Positions 1 through 10,345 of a stretch of 64,000 nucleotides of DNA are shown in pieces (position 1 is the stretch's first letter; every line of letters starts with the position of its first letter). Location: positions 13,578,001 through 13,642,000 of the forward strand of contig CP075497.1 in NCBI GenBank assembly GCA_021613535.1, given 5' to 3'. Position numbers and translations under genes: made by a program. Origin of the DNA: Adineta vaga (lineage: Eukaryota; Rotifera). A model generated the notes under the pieces. It saw only the letters and a program-made list of their open reading frames with translations. It searched no databases and had not been told where the DNA came from.

Positions 1-545
1 TTAAACTTTCAAAATAATCAGCTTTCAAACCATTCACATTAGTGAAACAATAGTCAATCTGTGTTTTAGCATTAGTCGAACTTTTATCTAGTTTATTAGT
101 TAAAGTGAGTCCGAATGATTCCATATATTTGATAAACTTATGATTGATTTTCGTCTTCAAGTCTATATTGAAATCACCAACAACAACTATACTTTCACAA
201 ACTCGTTTAGAAATAGGAATAACTTCGTCAATATGTCGTTTTAGGACATCAAATGATGAATTTGGTGAATTATAAACAGAAATTATACAAATATCATCAA
301 CTTTTATTGAAGAATATTCAATATGATCTTTGCCTGAATATTCATCTTTCGGCAATAACTTCGAACTTCAAGTGGTTTTTCAAATAAGTAATTTGACCGA
401 ATGGTTTTCGTACATCATGACAATGACGTCTGTGAATTATCTTAAAACCTTCAATTTCTAAGTTGTCAATAGGTTTCGTCCATGTTTCAACAAGACTGAT
501 TACGGATGCAGACAAACGTTTTGTCAGATTTGACATCTAAAAAAT
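1..545 (-). pseudogene. Helentron C-terminal endonuclease (EEP fold), frameshifted and cut by window edge
   Basis: In three successive frames the minus strand encodes the pieces of an apurinic-like endonuclease: NVQSLN (about 545-565), then SVISLVETW (about 480-515, frame changed near 530), then, after a second frame change near 345, DDICIISVYNSP, VVVGDFNIDL (about 165-195) and AKTQIDYCFTN (about 30-70). The GDFN and QIDYCF motifs are hallmark metal/phosphate-binding motifs of the endonuclease/exonuclease/phosphatase family that accompanies Helentron helicases and non-LTR retrotransposons. Lying directly behind a PIF1 helicase, it is best read as Helentron rather than LINE. The end of the domain lies left of the window. 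Confidence 0.82.
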
Positions 546-3225
546 GTTTATTCAATGATTGCACATTATGAAACATAATGGAGAATTTGTTCTCTTCAGA
601 TTCTTCAGGAAATTCAAGCGAAAATTTCAACATTCGCTCGGATCTCATACTTTTGAACATCAACGCCACTGCATCATTACGTTCAGGTGGTTTTGGTGGA
701 GCGAAGTCTCCAATTAAATATAAACCACTTGCTTTTGTTGCACGACTACAAGCAACATACAATTCAGATCTTGTCATTCCCTTCTTCAAATTGATAGCAA
801 CCTTCTCGTAAGTACCACCTTGACTTTTATATATGGTCATAGCTTCACAAGGTACTATTGGAAACTGTTTACGTTCTACTTTGAAGTTTGTTGACTTCGT
901 ATTTATTTGGCGTACTACTGGTTCAATTGGTGTAAGACTAGGATCAATAGTTCGATTACGCATTACGTTGTGAAAATTGGTTCTAGCTTTCCGTCCAGTT
1001 TTTTCTTCATTGAATTTAATCCATATTCTACATGGTACTGTTTCATTAGTTTTCTGAAGTTTTCCGTAATCAATCATCACTAACTTTCCACAAGCACCAT
1101 TGACTAATCCATCTTCAGTATCGAAATTGACTGTCAACATATACTTAGCACCCACCTTCAAATCGATTTTAAGTGGTAAGCCATAAGTTTCAGTTGTTTT
1201 GAGATTCTTTACGTTGTCCAACACTTTTTCTTTTAATGATGCAAGTCCATCACCAATGCAAAAGTCATATGCATTGGCAGTTGCGCCTTCAGTATGAAGA
1301 CTAGCTAATGCTTTTGTATTGTATGCATCAACTTCAGCATTACTTCTGAATATCCTTATGGCATTTTCAACCATTTCCAGACTTTCAATTGAAACAATTC
1401 GTGACTTTAACAGATGAATATCTTCATCTGTCATTGCTCCTTTAGCTATATTACTTAATGCAATGGCAAAAGTCTTATCATCCTTTTGCCTCATAATTTC
1501 TGTTAATTCAAACAATTCAAATAGTGACCATAACGGACTATCTACTAAAGCATTATATGAATTATTAAACTGGAATATGTATTTATCACCAACTGGTCTT
1601 AATTGATTGAAATCGCCTAGAACAATGACTGATATTCCACCAAATGATTTCTTTGTTCTCATTATTTGCTGCAAACGTGCATCAACTTGTTGAAACATTG
1701 TAAAACCAACCATTGATATTTCATCTATAATTAATAATTGTAAATCTTTTAATTTAACTCCAATTCTATTCGAAACATCGCTATTTAGTTGGACGAGTTT
1801 ATGTTTGCATTGATTTACTGGTAAACTTAAAAATGAATGCAAAGTCATTCCATCAATTAATGCTGCTGCTTTGCCAGTTGGTGCACATAGCGCAGCACGA
1901 ATACTATCTGGATTATATCCTGGAACTGAATTATAAAATCTTAGTATTGATTGATACACTGCTTTGATTAGAGTGCTTTTGCCAACACCTGCACCTCCAT
2001 TGATGAAATGAAAAAATTGATTTTCACCATTTTTAATCAAATTCATCACATTTAGAGTATATTTCCTTTGATTACTATTAAGATTTCTCATCATTTGTTG
2101 ATATTCTGTGTCTGGTATTATTTTGGGAACATTAAAGTGTTCGACTTTTTCAGTTCGAGTATTTATTCCCATTTCAACAAAAATATCACCTTCAGTATTT
2201 CCTATTTCATAAATGAGAAATTCATTTTTATCTTGATCGTATTCAATATTTGTATCATCAATATCATCTTCATCTTCTCTCTTTTCCATATGTTCTTCGA
2301 AAGTTTGTTCGAATTCATTAGCTTCACGATGAATATATTCAGATCTTTTCTGTTGAATTATATCTTTGTACAATTCAAACTTCTCTTCATGATTTATATG
2401 AATAAGTTCTTCTTCTTCATTAGTCCATGGAAGAAACAGCATCAGCTGCTCTCTATAATAGTTTTCAGTATCTTGATGTAGCTTAAAGTATCTGTATCTT
2501 ATGATTTTCTGCTTTGTTCTTTTTTTAATCCAACCTTTTCCATTTTTCATCTTCAAAGCAGTAGTTTTATCATTACTTTCATTTTCAGTAATATCTTCGT
2601 CATCAGAATTTTCTGTAATTCGATCACTGTCTGTTTTTTTCTTTGAGATATTATACAACGAAGCAAAATCAGCCAGACAAACATTTTTCATTTCGTCCGG
2701 TCTATTAACATACGTCTCAATCAAGCCCTCAACAAATACATCTTTTGAATCAGGCTCCAATTTTTGAAGAATTTCATCTGATTTGAGCATAGAAATTCTA
2801 TTTTCAGGTCTGTTTGTATTAATAAATACAGTACTTCTGCTACTGATGGAAAGTGGAATACTTAAAATATGATAAACAGCTTCTTGTGCAGAAATTTCAC
2901 TTGAATTCAAAAATTTATTTGCAATAACTCTAAGACGTTCTCTGACTGTGTTATTGCCTTTTTTTAGTTCGTTCAATGCTTCTCGTAGAAGTTTAGACAT
3001 GCCGTTTTCAGATTTGTTGATGTATTCAACACAGTACTTTAAGCATGCATAAGGATCAAGAATGAACTGAATATCCATATTCGCTCTGTGTAATGACATT
3101 ATTTGTGGATTATATGCATTGATTCGGATTTCATTTGGAGCACGTTTCAAGAAGAGCTTTGCTTTTTTTAAGTCAGCTCGAATCATTTTAATATATTGTT
3201 TTTCATTCATATTAATATGTTCCAA
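530..3225 (-). pseudogene. Helentron segment: Rep Y2 tyrosines and PIF1-type helicase
   Basis: The open frame carries the end of Rep and a full superfamily-1 PIF1-like helicase. The catalytic Y2 motif is YCVEYINKS near 3000-3040 (tyrosines spaced YxxxY). Helicase motifs follow in order: Walker A GGAGVGKST near 1975-2005, Walker B LLIIDEISMVG near 1710-1740, GDFNQLRPV near 1600-1620, and a motif VI VACSRA near 765-785. An acidic linker (EDEDDIDD...) separates Rep and helicase. The product would unwind the donor strand during rolling-circle transposition. The end reads into FHNVQSLNKHF, the first motif of the endonuclease, before a frameshift near 530 puts a premature end on it at 487. Confidence 0.88.
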
Positions 3226-3239
3226 GAATTCATCAAAAG

Positions 3240-4949
3240 TTAATGAACTATCGATATCTTTTGAAGTTCTTTCATTACGTTCTCTTTCTTTTTACTTATT
3301 TCTTCACATTCTTTTCTAGTTAACTTCTCTTCGTCACCAAATGGTTCCAAAATCATAGTTTCTCTCATCGGAAAATATGGAATATCAAAACGACATATAA
3401 TACAACCGTTCACATATTTTTTACAGGTATGTGAGTGTTTATGACGTTGCAAACATATAAGTTCTTCAGAAAATTCTGTTGGTTTAGAACTAACCGAAAT
3501 CAGTTTATCAATAAATTCTATACATTTTTTAATTGATTCAGGTTTATTTTTGTCATATTTTGGAGCATTTTTTAACCATATCAAGGCATGAACATGTGGT
3601 GAACCACGAGCTTGAAATTCAATTCTGACATATTTATCTTCTAATTCATGGCCTTGAAATGGACCAGAAGGAGCTGATAATATTTCCCATAGACATTTTA
3701 CTCTATGTTCGAAATAACGAACACATGTTACAGGATCCTTTCTGATCAAATCACACTTCTTTTCATAGCTCATATTCTCTGCTTCTTCTAATGTTATGAC
3801 TTTATTTTCCAACACCTGAGTCAATATTACAATAAGTTCTGACCACTTTGTTTCTGCTGCTGATAAAGTCAAAAACAATGTGGCACAACCTAATTGTCGG
3901 TTCATAGCCATAAGTTCTTTTTTTTTCAGTTCCCAAAATGCTGGTGAGGATCGATCACATCTCAAGAATGTGAAAGCATCATCATTATGTATTAATCCAT
4001 TAACATAATCTCGATTGAGCATTTGTGCAACAGTTACATTCTTTGTATTTTTTGTTTTTCTCAAAGTTATTGAAATAGCATCTGAAAACTTTCTCGTTTG
4101 CAATTTCTTATAGGTAAAAAATAGTTTCGATATTCTACCACATCTTCGATCGAACATTCTTAGTTCTGACTTAGCAATTTTAGCATAAGTCAATTTAACA
4201 TTTTCTTTGATTTTTCTTTGTTTACCACAATAAATTTTTGGAAATGTTAATTCGTCAACTTTCATATTCATCAAAACTGATATTGGTCTGTTATTCTCTG
4301 CTGGAGCAAATTTAATACCAGTATCATTTTGATCTTCAATCTCATCATTTAATAATGTTTCGGTAACTGCTGGATTGATTGGTTTATCGTCAGATTCATT
4401 CCAATTGGCATCATCATCATCTTCCGATTCCTTCATATTTTCATTCTCATGAATTTTTTTATCTTCATCTTTAACAATGAAATTTTCTCGTTCATTAGAA
4501 TATTCATTCAACCAATCATTGGATATAATGATACCTTCGGCTTTATATAGTTCCTGTTCGACAAGATATTTAACAGCTGTATGTACAACTTTTGGTCGAA
4601 TTGTTTCATACATGAAGGCGTTTTTATTTTTCATTTGTCTCATGAGTTTTAGTTGAATCGTATGAGTATCACTAAACTTTCTCGGTAAGACTGAAACATT
4701 TGAGTCAACATTCATCGGAACATTGACCAGATTACCTTTGAGACCAAATTGCTTACAGAAGCCTAACGTTCGAATTACCATAAAAGGAATTCTTGGTGAT
4801 ATTAGTCGTTCTTCTAATTCAGTCAAGATTTTCAAACAATCTGGTATTTCATAGAATGCTAAACCATTAGATAAACTGATATTAGGTACCTTTTTCGACA
4901 TAATGTCCTTTCTACAAGTGACACATAATTTAATGTTCGCATGTTTCAA
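3240..4949 (-). pseudogene. Helentron Rep segment: DUF6570-like region and HUH nuclease motif
   Basis: About 569 codons are open. The first 150 residues match the DUF6570 pattern: a CxxC (KLCVTCRKD), N-G-L-A-F-Y-E-I-P, then L-E-E-R-L-I-S and a kGNlVnVP stretch. An acidic linker follows, then the Helitron helicase-like/Rep region. The HUH metal-binding motif is visible as GSPHVHALIWL near 3580-3602, preceded by EFQAR. HUH endonucleases nick one strand and start rolling-circle transposition. The frame ends at 3240, but the sequence just upstream of the next segment continues in another frame (KDIDSSLTFDEFL). A single-base indel near 3265 therefore splits one Rep-helicase protein. The Y2 tyrosines lie in the next segment, so the break falls inside the nuclease domain. 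Confidence 0.85.
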
Positions 4950-4956
4950 ATAACAA

Positions 4957-5518
4957 ACTGTATTGATAAATTATTCTGTTAATCCTTTTTTTTTAACATC
5001 TCAACTGTATATTCTCTGATGGAATACTCAAACCATAAACCATCACAGCAACTACAAATATGAGTAGGTCCTTCGTTTATTTTTGATTCATAATTTGATT
5101 TCATATTTTCCAAATTATTTTTGTATTTTTCTCTGTTATTATGTATTCTTAATGCATTTTATTTTCTCTCCTCTTCTTTGAATTCTTCATCTTCTCGTGT
5201 AATTTTCAGAGCTTCAGCTCTTCTTTTATTATCTACTTTTTTGAATTCATCATTTTGTCGTTCAGTTTTATGCGAACCTGCTCGCCTTTTATTTTCTTCT
5301 GTTTTAAATTCATCATCTTTTTGTGCAAATTTTAGAGCTGAAGCTCTTCGTTTGTTTTCTTCTTCTTTATATTCATCATTTTGTCGTTCAATATTATGAG
5401 AATTTGCTCGTCGTCTGTTGTCAAACAAGCGATACTCATCATCAGTTCTTTTTTCTCTCATTGTCCTAGCCATCTCAACATTTTTTTGAGATATAGATCT
5501 CTTTTTAAGCTTTGGCAT
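4957..5518 (-). pseudogene. Helentron polyprotein, N-terminal segment with charged repeats and Cys cluster (interrupted)
   Basis: The likely start is the ATG at 5518-5516, which opens a basic segment (MPKLKKRSIS...). About 100 residues follow in which a roughly 20-23-residue unit with a core like D-E-[FY]-[KR] and N-[KR]-R-R-A recurs four to five times, probably helical. An in-frame TAA at about 5161-5159 interrupts the repeats, but the same frame continues with the same flavour (NALRIHNNREKYKNN) into a Cys cluster GPTHICSCCDGLWF typical of Helentron/Helitron N-termini. The frame is then lost: the next block starts in another frame near 4950-4990. Function is presumably DNA binding. Read as one gene with the downstream segments, not as a separate gene. 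Confidence 0.75.
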
Positions 5519-6374
5519 TTCTTCAAACGAGATGGAAAAGCACTTTTGATGTGGCTGTTTTTTTCTGAGCTGTAGATAATGAAACAAAAAAATATACGAT
5601 TAAATCAGTTGTTAAAATTTCAAATGAAGGCAGCTTCTCACTCAGATTAAGCACGTGTAAATATCGAGTGAGCCTTCTACTGAGTGAGGCACGTGTTTAT
5701 CTCTAAACTTGGTGAGATAAGCAATAAATAAGTTTCTTTCGAGATAAATCTTCGTTAAGGCTTGGTGAAGACGTATATACTCGATTCGAAGTAAGAAACT
5801 TTAGACAATGAAAAATTGTCAATTTTTTGAGCAATAATTTGATTTATATTTTCTTTATTTGAACAAAAGAATTTGATTTTATTGTTTTTATTTGATTGAT
5901 GTTTTTATTTATTTAATTGAAAATAATAGAAATCTAAAAGGACGAAAAAAACGAATGACTGTGATTTCAGTCACGAAAATAATTTCATTTGTAAATGAAA
6001 ATAGATCTTAAATTAATGTCTGATTTTATTTGTATTCATTGCTTTTTAATTAGTACAAGATATAAATTAAAGACCAAATGATGATTGAAACAATTAGATA
6101 CTTTTGAGAAAACTTCTTTTTATTTGAAACAAGAAAACAATGTTTCTATACATCTTTTTCAAATAGTATACGACATGTTTTTTAATTTCTTTTGTTTACT
6201 TAGCGAAGAAAAAACGTCATATTGTTGTTGTTGTTGTGAAATATGATGAACAATAAGATTTTTATTTATTTTTTTCTAAAGCAGCTCGGAATAAATCAGT
6301 TCTAAAACGAAGAGTAGTTTAATTTAAGATAAATAAGAGATGAATAAAACCATACATGGTAGATTTAAAAATAT
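5519..6374. other. Non-coding stretch between the Helentron and the cold-shock gene
   Basis: I see no supportable gene here. The part next to the Helentron start, 5620-5720, contains two copies of a GCACGTGT-type element and facing CACTCAG/CTGAGTG words, possibly the transposon's 5' subterminal region. The rest is AT-rich with homopolymers and a short TTG run near 6222-6236. The last part could include the 3' untranslated region of the minus-strand cold-shock gene. Confidence 0.5.
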
Positions 6375-7015
6375 CTACGGATATTTGAGTTTGTTGTTCA
6401 CTGGTTTCTTGTTTTTTTTGGGGATTTTAGGCAATTGAGAAACACTCTTTATATTTCTTTCCACTACTTGTATATTAACTGCTTCATGACCTTTTGATGC
6501 TACAAAACAGAAAAAAATAATTCATGTCATGAAGAAAATTAGATAAATTACTTTTGATAACATCGAATTCACATTTATCGGATATAAAGAGTTTTTTTTC
6601 ACGAGCAGATGGATTAACAATAGATGCTTCTCTTGCAAAAATATCCTTGTACTGATTTTTATTATTATCACTACTACAAAGCACATGAGATTGAATATAA
6701 AAAAATAAAAAGTGCATGATAATAACCGTTTAAGAAAAACGTAATGCTTTGCTCGATTGACCGTGACAACTGTTCCATAGATCGCTTTATCTAAGAAAAG
6801 AATTTTTATTTTAATTTTTTTAATTTTTGTAGTATATTACCAACAAGTACAGGTGCATTATTGTTAATAGGAACGAGTACTTTATTCTTGCTTCGAATAA
6901 TTGTTCGTTCATTATTATCAGCAACTGTTGAATCATTATCATCATCAATAATCACTGATTCATTGCCAATTGAATCTGCACGTGTTCTTGTCATTGATTG
7001 CTTTGATTTATTCAT
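6375..7015 (-). CDS. Y-box-like cold-shock-domain protein, four exons, degenerate RNA-binding motifs
   Basis: Spliced from exons 7015-6841, 6790-6727, 6673-6552 and 6499-6375 (minus strand), giving 161 residues; all introns are GT-AG and 48-53 nt. Residues 1-58 are Ser/Asp-rich (IIDDDNDSTVADNNER). Residues about 60-135 align by eye with the Y-box cold-shock domain: YGTVVTVNRAKHYVFLKR, then KDIFAREASIVNPS, then DKCEFDVIKTSKGHEAVNI, matching the family pattern GTVKWFN..YGFI / DVFVHQTAI / VEFDV..G..G.EA..V. The RNP-1 aromatic cluster is altered (HYVFL for GYGFI) and RNP-2 reads IFAR for VFVH, so nucleic-acid binding may be weakened. The tail is Lys-rich. Exon 3 has tandem acceptors (TAGTAG). The start is the first ATG after a TTTCAG acceptor-like site at 7023-7024. 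Canonical members bind mRNA in the cytoplasm; here that is inference. Confidence 0.75.
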
Positions 7016-7746
7016 TTTCAAACTGAAATATTTCTACTTATTATCATTTTGAAGTGTCTTATTTAGAAGGTGTATTCTGTTGTTTTTTTTGAACAATCAA
7101 AGCAAGATTTTATGAAACAAAAAAGACTTTCATGGAAATAAAGAAGTTTCTTTAAAAATATTGAAAATGACGAACAATGAAAACAATTACATATTTGAAC
7201 AAGATAAAAATATTATTCATTTATCTTTTATTTCACATAAGAATAATTTAAAATATTTTAATTGTTCAATCAATAATAAGAATTATTTTATTTTTCATTT
7301 CAATATTCATTGTTTCGTTCATAAAAATTATTTCAACGGAAATTTTATTTGAAATGAAAACGTTTTTTTATTAATATCAGAACAAATTAGTAAAAGTCTT
7401 CATTTCTTTCACTATATTCCATTTGTTCGTTCAATTCCGTTAACTGAACAGTAACCAACGACAATCAAGTTAATTGCAAAATGATTGTATTATGTAAATG
7501 AAGATGTCGAGTTCAAATATGAACCGTACTCAATTCCAAATTCTTTCACATGAGCAATAGTCAAGAGAAATTGTGTTTATGAAACAGATTCTTCGTGATA
7601 GTTTCGGTGTTCAGATATTCTAGAATGAGTTAACTATCTCGTACACTTTTTGCAGTACACATAACTTTCGGATAAAATCCGAAGTTTCCGCATTTATTTA
7701 CATGATAATTAAATATATACATTAAATACTTCTTTATTGATTTCAG
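7016..7746. other. Intergenic, AT-rich, no gene seen
   Basis: This stretch separates the divergent cold-shock gene (minus) and the next plus-strand gene. Short open frames exist, such as an Asn/Ile-rich one at 7161-7352, but they show no domain, no splice context and a composition expected of AT-rich noise. The 5' exon(s) and promoter of the gene whose first recognisable exon starts at 7747 may lie here, but I could not identify them. Confidence 0.4.
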
Positions 7747-9210
7747 GTTCTATTTGGAATGTGGTTAATGGCTTTATTGGTGAACAGCAACACATTAGAT
7801 GAAATGGTCATTGTCTGGTGGAATATTTGTATTGTTCTTCTTAGTGTAAATCAAAATGATCAACTCAAAATGGCTGAAAAAATGAATAATAATCCCAATA
7901 CAACAAATTTTGTACTACAGAATGTTATAGGGAAACTCAAAGGAGAATTCACTAGCACTCTTGAAACAAATGTGAGTGAAAAGCATCAAAAATTAAATGT
8001 AGTAACTTTCTAATCACTAGATATCAGCCAATAGTCTCGCGACGTATATGTCACAAGGAAAATTAAAATCCAATGCAATTTAAAATTTCCTCGTAGCATA
8101 TATAAATATAATTTAGGATGAATCCGAGTTTTCAAATTTAATATATTTGAGAATAAGATTTTATGAGCACTTATAATGTTCGGATATATTGTATTACTCG
8201 ATTACTGTAATTTATCTTCTTATTTATATTGAATGGAAAAGTCCACAATAAGAGAAAAAGGCGAGAGATAAGATATGAAAGAAATTAAGGGAAGCTCTAC
8301 CAAAGAGGGAAAGGAGTAAACATGTAAATACGAGACAATAAAAGATAAAGTGGAACAATGAAAGTATAGTATGATTATTGATACTTAACTTCGTGTGTGA
8401 TTTATGTGAGATTTTATTTTCCTCAAATATATAAAAAGAAAAATGCTCGACGAAAGAATAGAAAAACTATTTCAAATGCAATTGCGAAAGTGACGTATAT
8501 AATATTTGTATTATCTAATTAATTTTATGTTTTGATACTCTGATTGAATAAAATACATTATATAAAAAAACCTCCTCTCATGATATATATCTTAATTCAT
8601 TACTAAGAAATGCATTACCTTATTTATTTAGACCGATGAAGATGATTCAAATTACTTGATACTTGGTGAAGAAGACGCTCTCTTATATTTAGAATCATCT
8701 TTTAAAAAATCATTCACCACAATTTTCCAACAATGTAAAGAATTACTCAAGATTTATGATACCGATCAATGGAAACATTTACAAAGTAATCCATTATTTT
8801 CTGCTGCATTTCTTACTCGCCTTCTCAAACTTTATATGCTGACAGCTACGCTCTGGAGTAATCTTCTTTTGGGTAATTTTGCTCATCGATATGGTTACTC
8901 ATCAGCTTCAACAATACCATCATGCTCATGTCATTTTGGAAGAAGTACAGGAGTATCTAAATCAAGAATGCGAGTATTAAAAGAAGCTATCCTAAATAAT
9001 AAAGTATACTCACGAGTTGACGAAGTGATAGGTAAGTTAGGTGAAACAATTGAAGCAATTGAATTTCAATTTGCTGATTATCCCTTGATCAAAAACACAA
9101 AAGATCGACTGTTGCCTGCAAGAAAAAAAAACCAGCATCAGAAGAGTGGAACAAACGTAGAAGGACGGGAAGCACCGACAATACTTATGCCTCTGGACAT
9201 CCATCGATGA
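7747..9210 (+). CDS. Unrecognised gene, two exons visible, probable frameshift at an A-run
   Basis: The exon at 7747-7971 starts after a clear TTTCAG acceptor and reads in frame from the splice site (VLFGMWLMALLVNSN). It ends at a GTGAGT donor. The second exon starts at 8632 after TTTATTTAG and continues in phase (ETN|TDEDDSNYLILG), with a 660-nt intron between. The second exon contains a hydrophobic helix-rich stretch and a short Cys/His group (SCSCHFG). At the A-run 9123-9131 the open frame ends as LLPARKK... with stop at 9208-9210, whereas one extra A would keep a coding-looking frame open to about 9360 (PASEEWNKRRRTG...MMNTRLLG). No family is recognised; it may be a transposon-derived or lineage-specific protein. 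The 5' end is missing, so this is a fragment or a decayed gene. Confidence 0.45.
7972..8631 (+). other. 660-nt intron of the unrecognised gene
   Basis: GTGAGT donor at 7972 and TTTATTTAG acceptor ending at 8631 join two exons in phase 0. The interior is AT-rich, with no open frame or repeat I can support. It is about ten times the usual intron length in this window. Confidence 0.5.
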
Positions 9211-9471
9211 ATCTTGTTGCCATGATGAATACTCGTTTATTAGGACAAAATGATGATGCAAACCTAGGTAATGAAGTGGAAATTTGCTTAGAAAGTAAGA
9301 AACGATTAGATTATGCAACTTTATATGCATATAATAATTCCATCATAGTAGATACTTAGAAAACTTCTTCAATTTATTTTTACTACTAATTAAACCTTGA
9401 TTACATTCATGATTCCATGTATTAGTAGCGAACCAACTACTAACTATTTTTCGAGAATTTATGAAATTTAG

Positions 9472-9929
9472 ATGTTGGACAACCTTCACATTTTACGCTT
9501 CGAGAACAAAAGGAGCAGTTGTTGGTATAATAGCATGATACAAATGATCCTGGCATCAGGCAACATCATTGAAGCAATTCAACGTATCGAAATCATCGAT
9601 GACGATCTTGTATCTTCAAAAGTGGTTTTTATGATCAAAATGTTGAAAATATTGGTGAAGAGACAGAGAGACTCAGGCAATGACGACAAGAGAAGAATTG
9701 TTGAACAAAGTTTGATTTCGGAACAACTGGGATATCTTCAATGGGCTGGAATTAACATTCGTCCTGATTATTACAATTGCATCTTCGACTTTTTTCAGAC
9801 AGCAATCGCAAATGTTCTTGAATTTTATGATACTGATTTTAATTTTGTTATCGATATTTCGATGAACAGCCAAAACGCAGGTAACGCACAGACGTTTTTT
9901 CAACTTGAAACGGAAGTATCAAGAGAACG
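9472..9929 (+). CDS. USP-like (C19-type) cysteine-protease N-terminal fragment
   Basis: An open exon of about 152 codons begins at an ATG placed directly after an AAATTTAG acceptor, and ends at a good donor (CG|GTAAGA at 9930). Near the start it reads RFENKRSSCWYNSMIQMIL, which resembles the Cys box of ubiquitin-specific proteases (GLxNxGxTCWxNSxxQxL), with the nucleophile Cys and following Asn in place and the usual Gly-Asn changed to Lys-Arg-Ser. No His box is present, so the rest of the catalytic domain is either on downstream exons I could not find or lost. It could be the continuation of the gene at 7747-9210, but no splice phase joins them cleanly. Alternatively it is a transposon-borne peptidase remnant. 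Confidence 0.45.
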
Positions 9930-10219
9930 GTAAGAGGGAAAGACTTGTAATTTTGAACAAATATGTAGGTAAATAAGTTCTAAAACATCTGAAAGTTTCA
10001 GCGTTCACAGTCGAGCCATTTGGATTTTATGAGTAAAATACTGGTGGGTAACACACAGACAAAAAAGACCCTCGGTTCTCAGTAGATACGAAAGAAGCGA
10101 TAAATTCTGCAAACTTATCCATAATAATGATATTTTGTGAGAGAAGAGTTTTGTAGCTGACAATCAGGGCTATTTTTTGCTGCAAAGAAAATTTAGATAT
10201 CTTGAAAAATACGCGAGCT

Positions 10220-10276
10220 ATCTTGAGGGTGTGGGTGTGACAGAAGAAGAGATACCCACACCCACACCCTCAAGAT
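10220..10276. repeat. Perfect 19-nt inverted repeat (hairpin) with TGTGGG-like sequence
   Basis: The arms 10220-10238 and 10258-10276 are exact reverse complements around a 19-nt loop. The stem contains GGGTGTGGGTGTG on one side and its complement on the other. It could form a cruciform in DNA or a stable hairpin if transcribed. Confidence 0.8.
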
Positions 10277-10345
10277 CCGCTTCAATTTCTATTTCCAATA
10301 AATCTTTCACTTCTTTCCTCAACCATCAGAAGAACTAATAAATTA

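Larger units (their letters stand above)
1..5518 (-). mobile_element. Decayed Helentron (Helitron2-type) rolling-circle transposon, 3' part cut by the window edge
   Basis: One coding track on the minus strand reads, in order, a basic repeat-rich N-terminus with a CxxC-type Cys cluster, a DUF6570-like region, a Rep nuclease, a PIF1-type helicase and an endonuclease/exonuclease/phosphatase-fold nuclease. A nuclease fused behind the helicase is characteristic of Helentrons rather than canonical Helitrons. The track is interrupted by an in-frame TAA near 5159-5161 and by frame changes near 4950-4990, 3265, 530 and 345, so the copy is probably not autonomous unless these are sequencing errors. The element continues left of base 1. 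Its upstream terminus could not be placed; the stretch 5620-5720 just before it holds short repeats that could be subterminal. Confidence 0.88.

Noticed and set aside
1-545. LINE-type retrotransposon endonuclease
   Set aside because: The endonuclease follows a PIF1 helicase in one track, and no reverse transcriptase is present in the window; Helentron is the simpler reading.
2068-2481. Plus-strand open frame of 137 codons
   Set aside because: It is antisense to the acidic linker and helicase of the Helentron; its Phe/Ile-rich translation is what A-rich complementary coding produces, with no domain.
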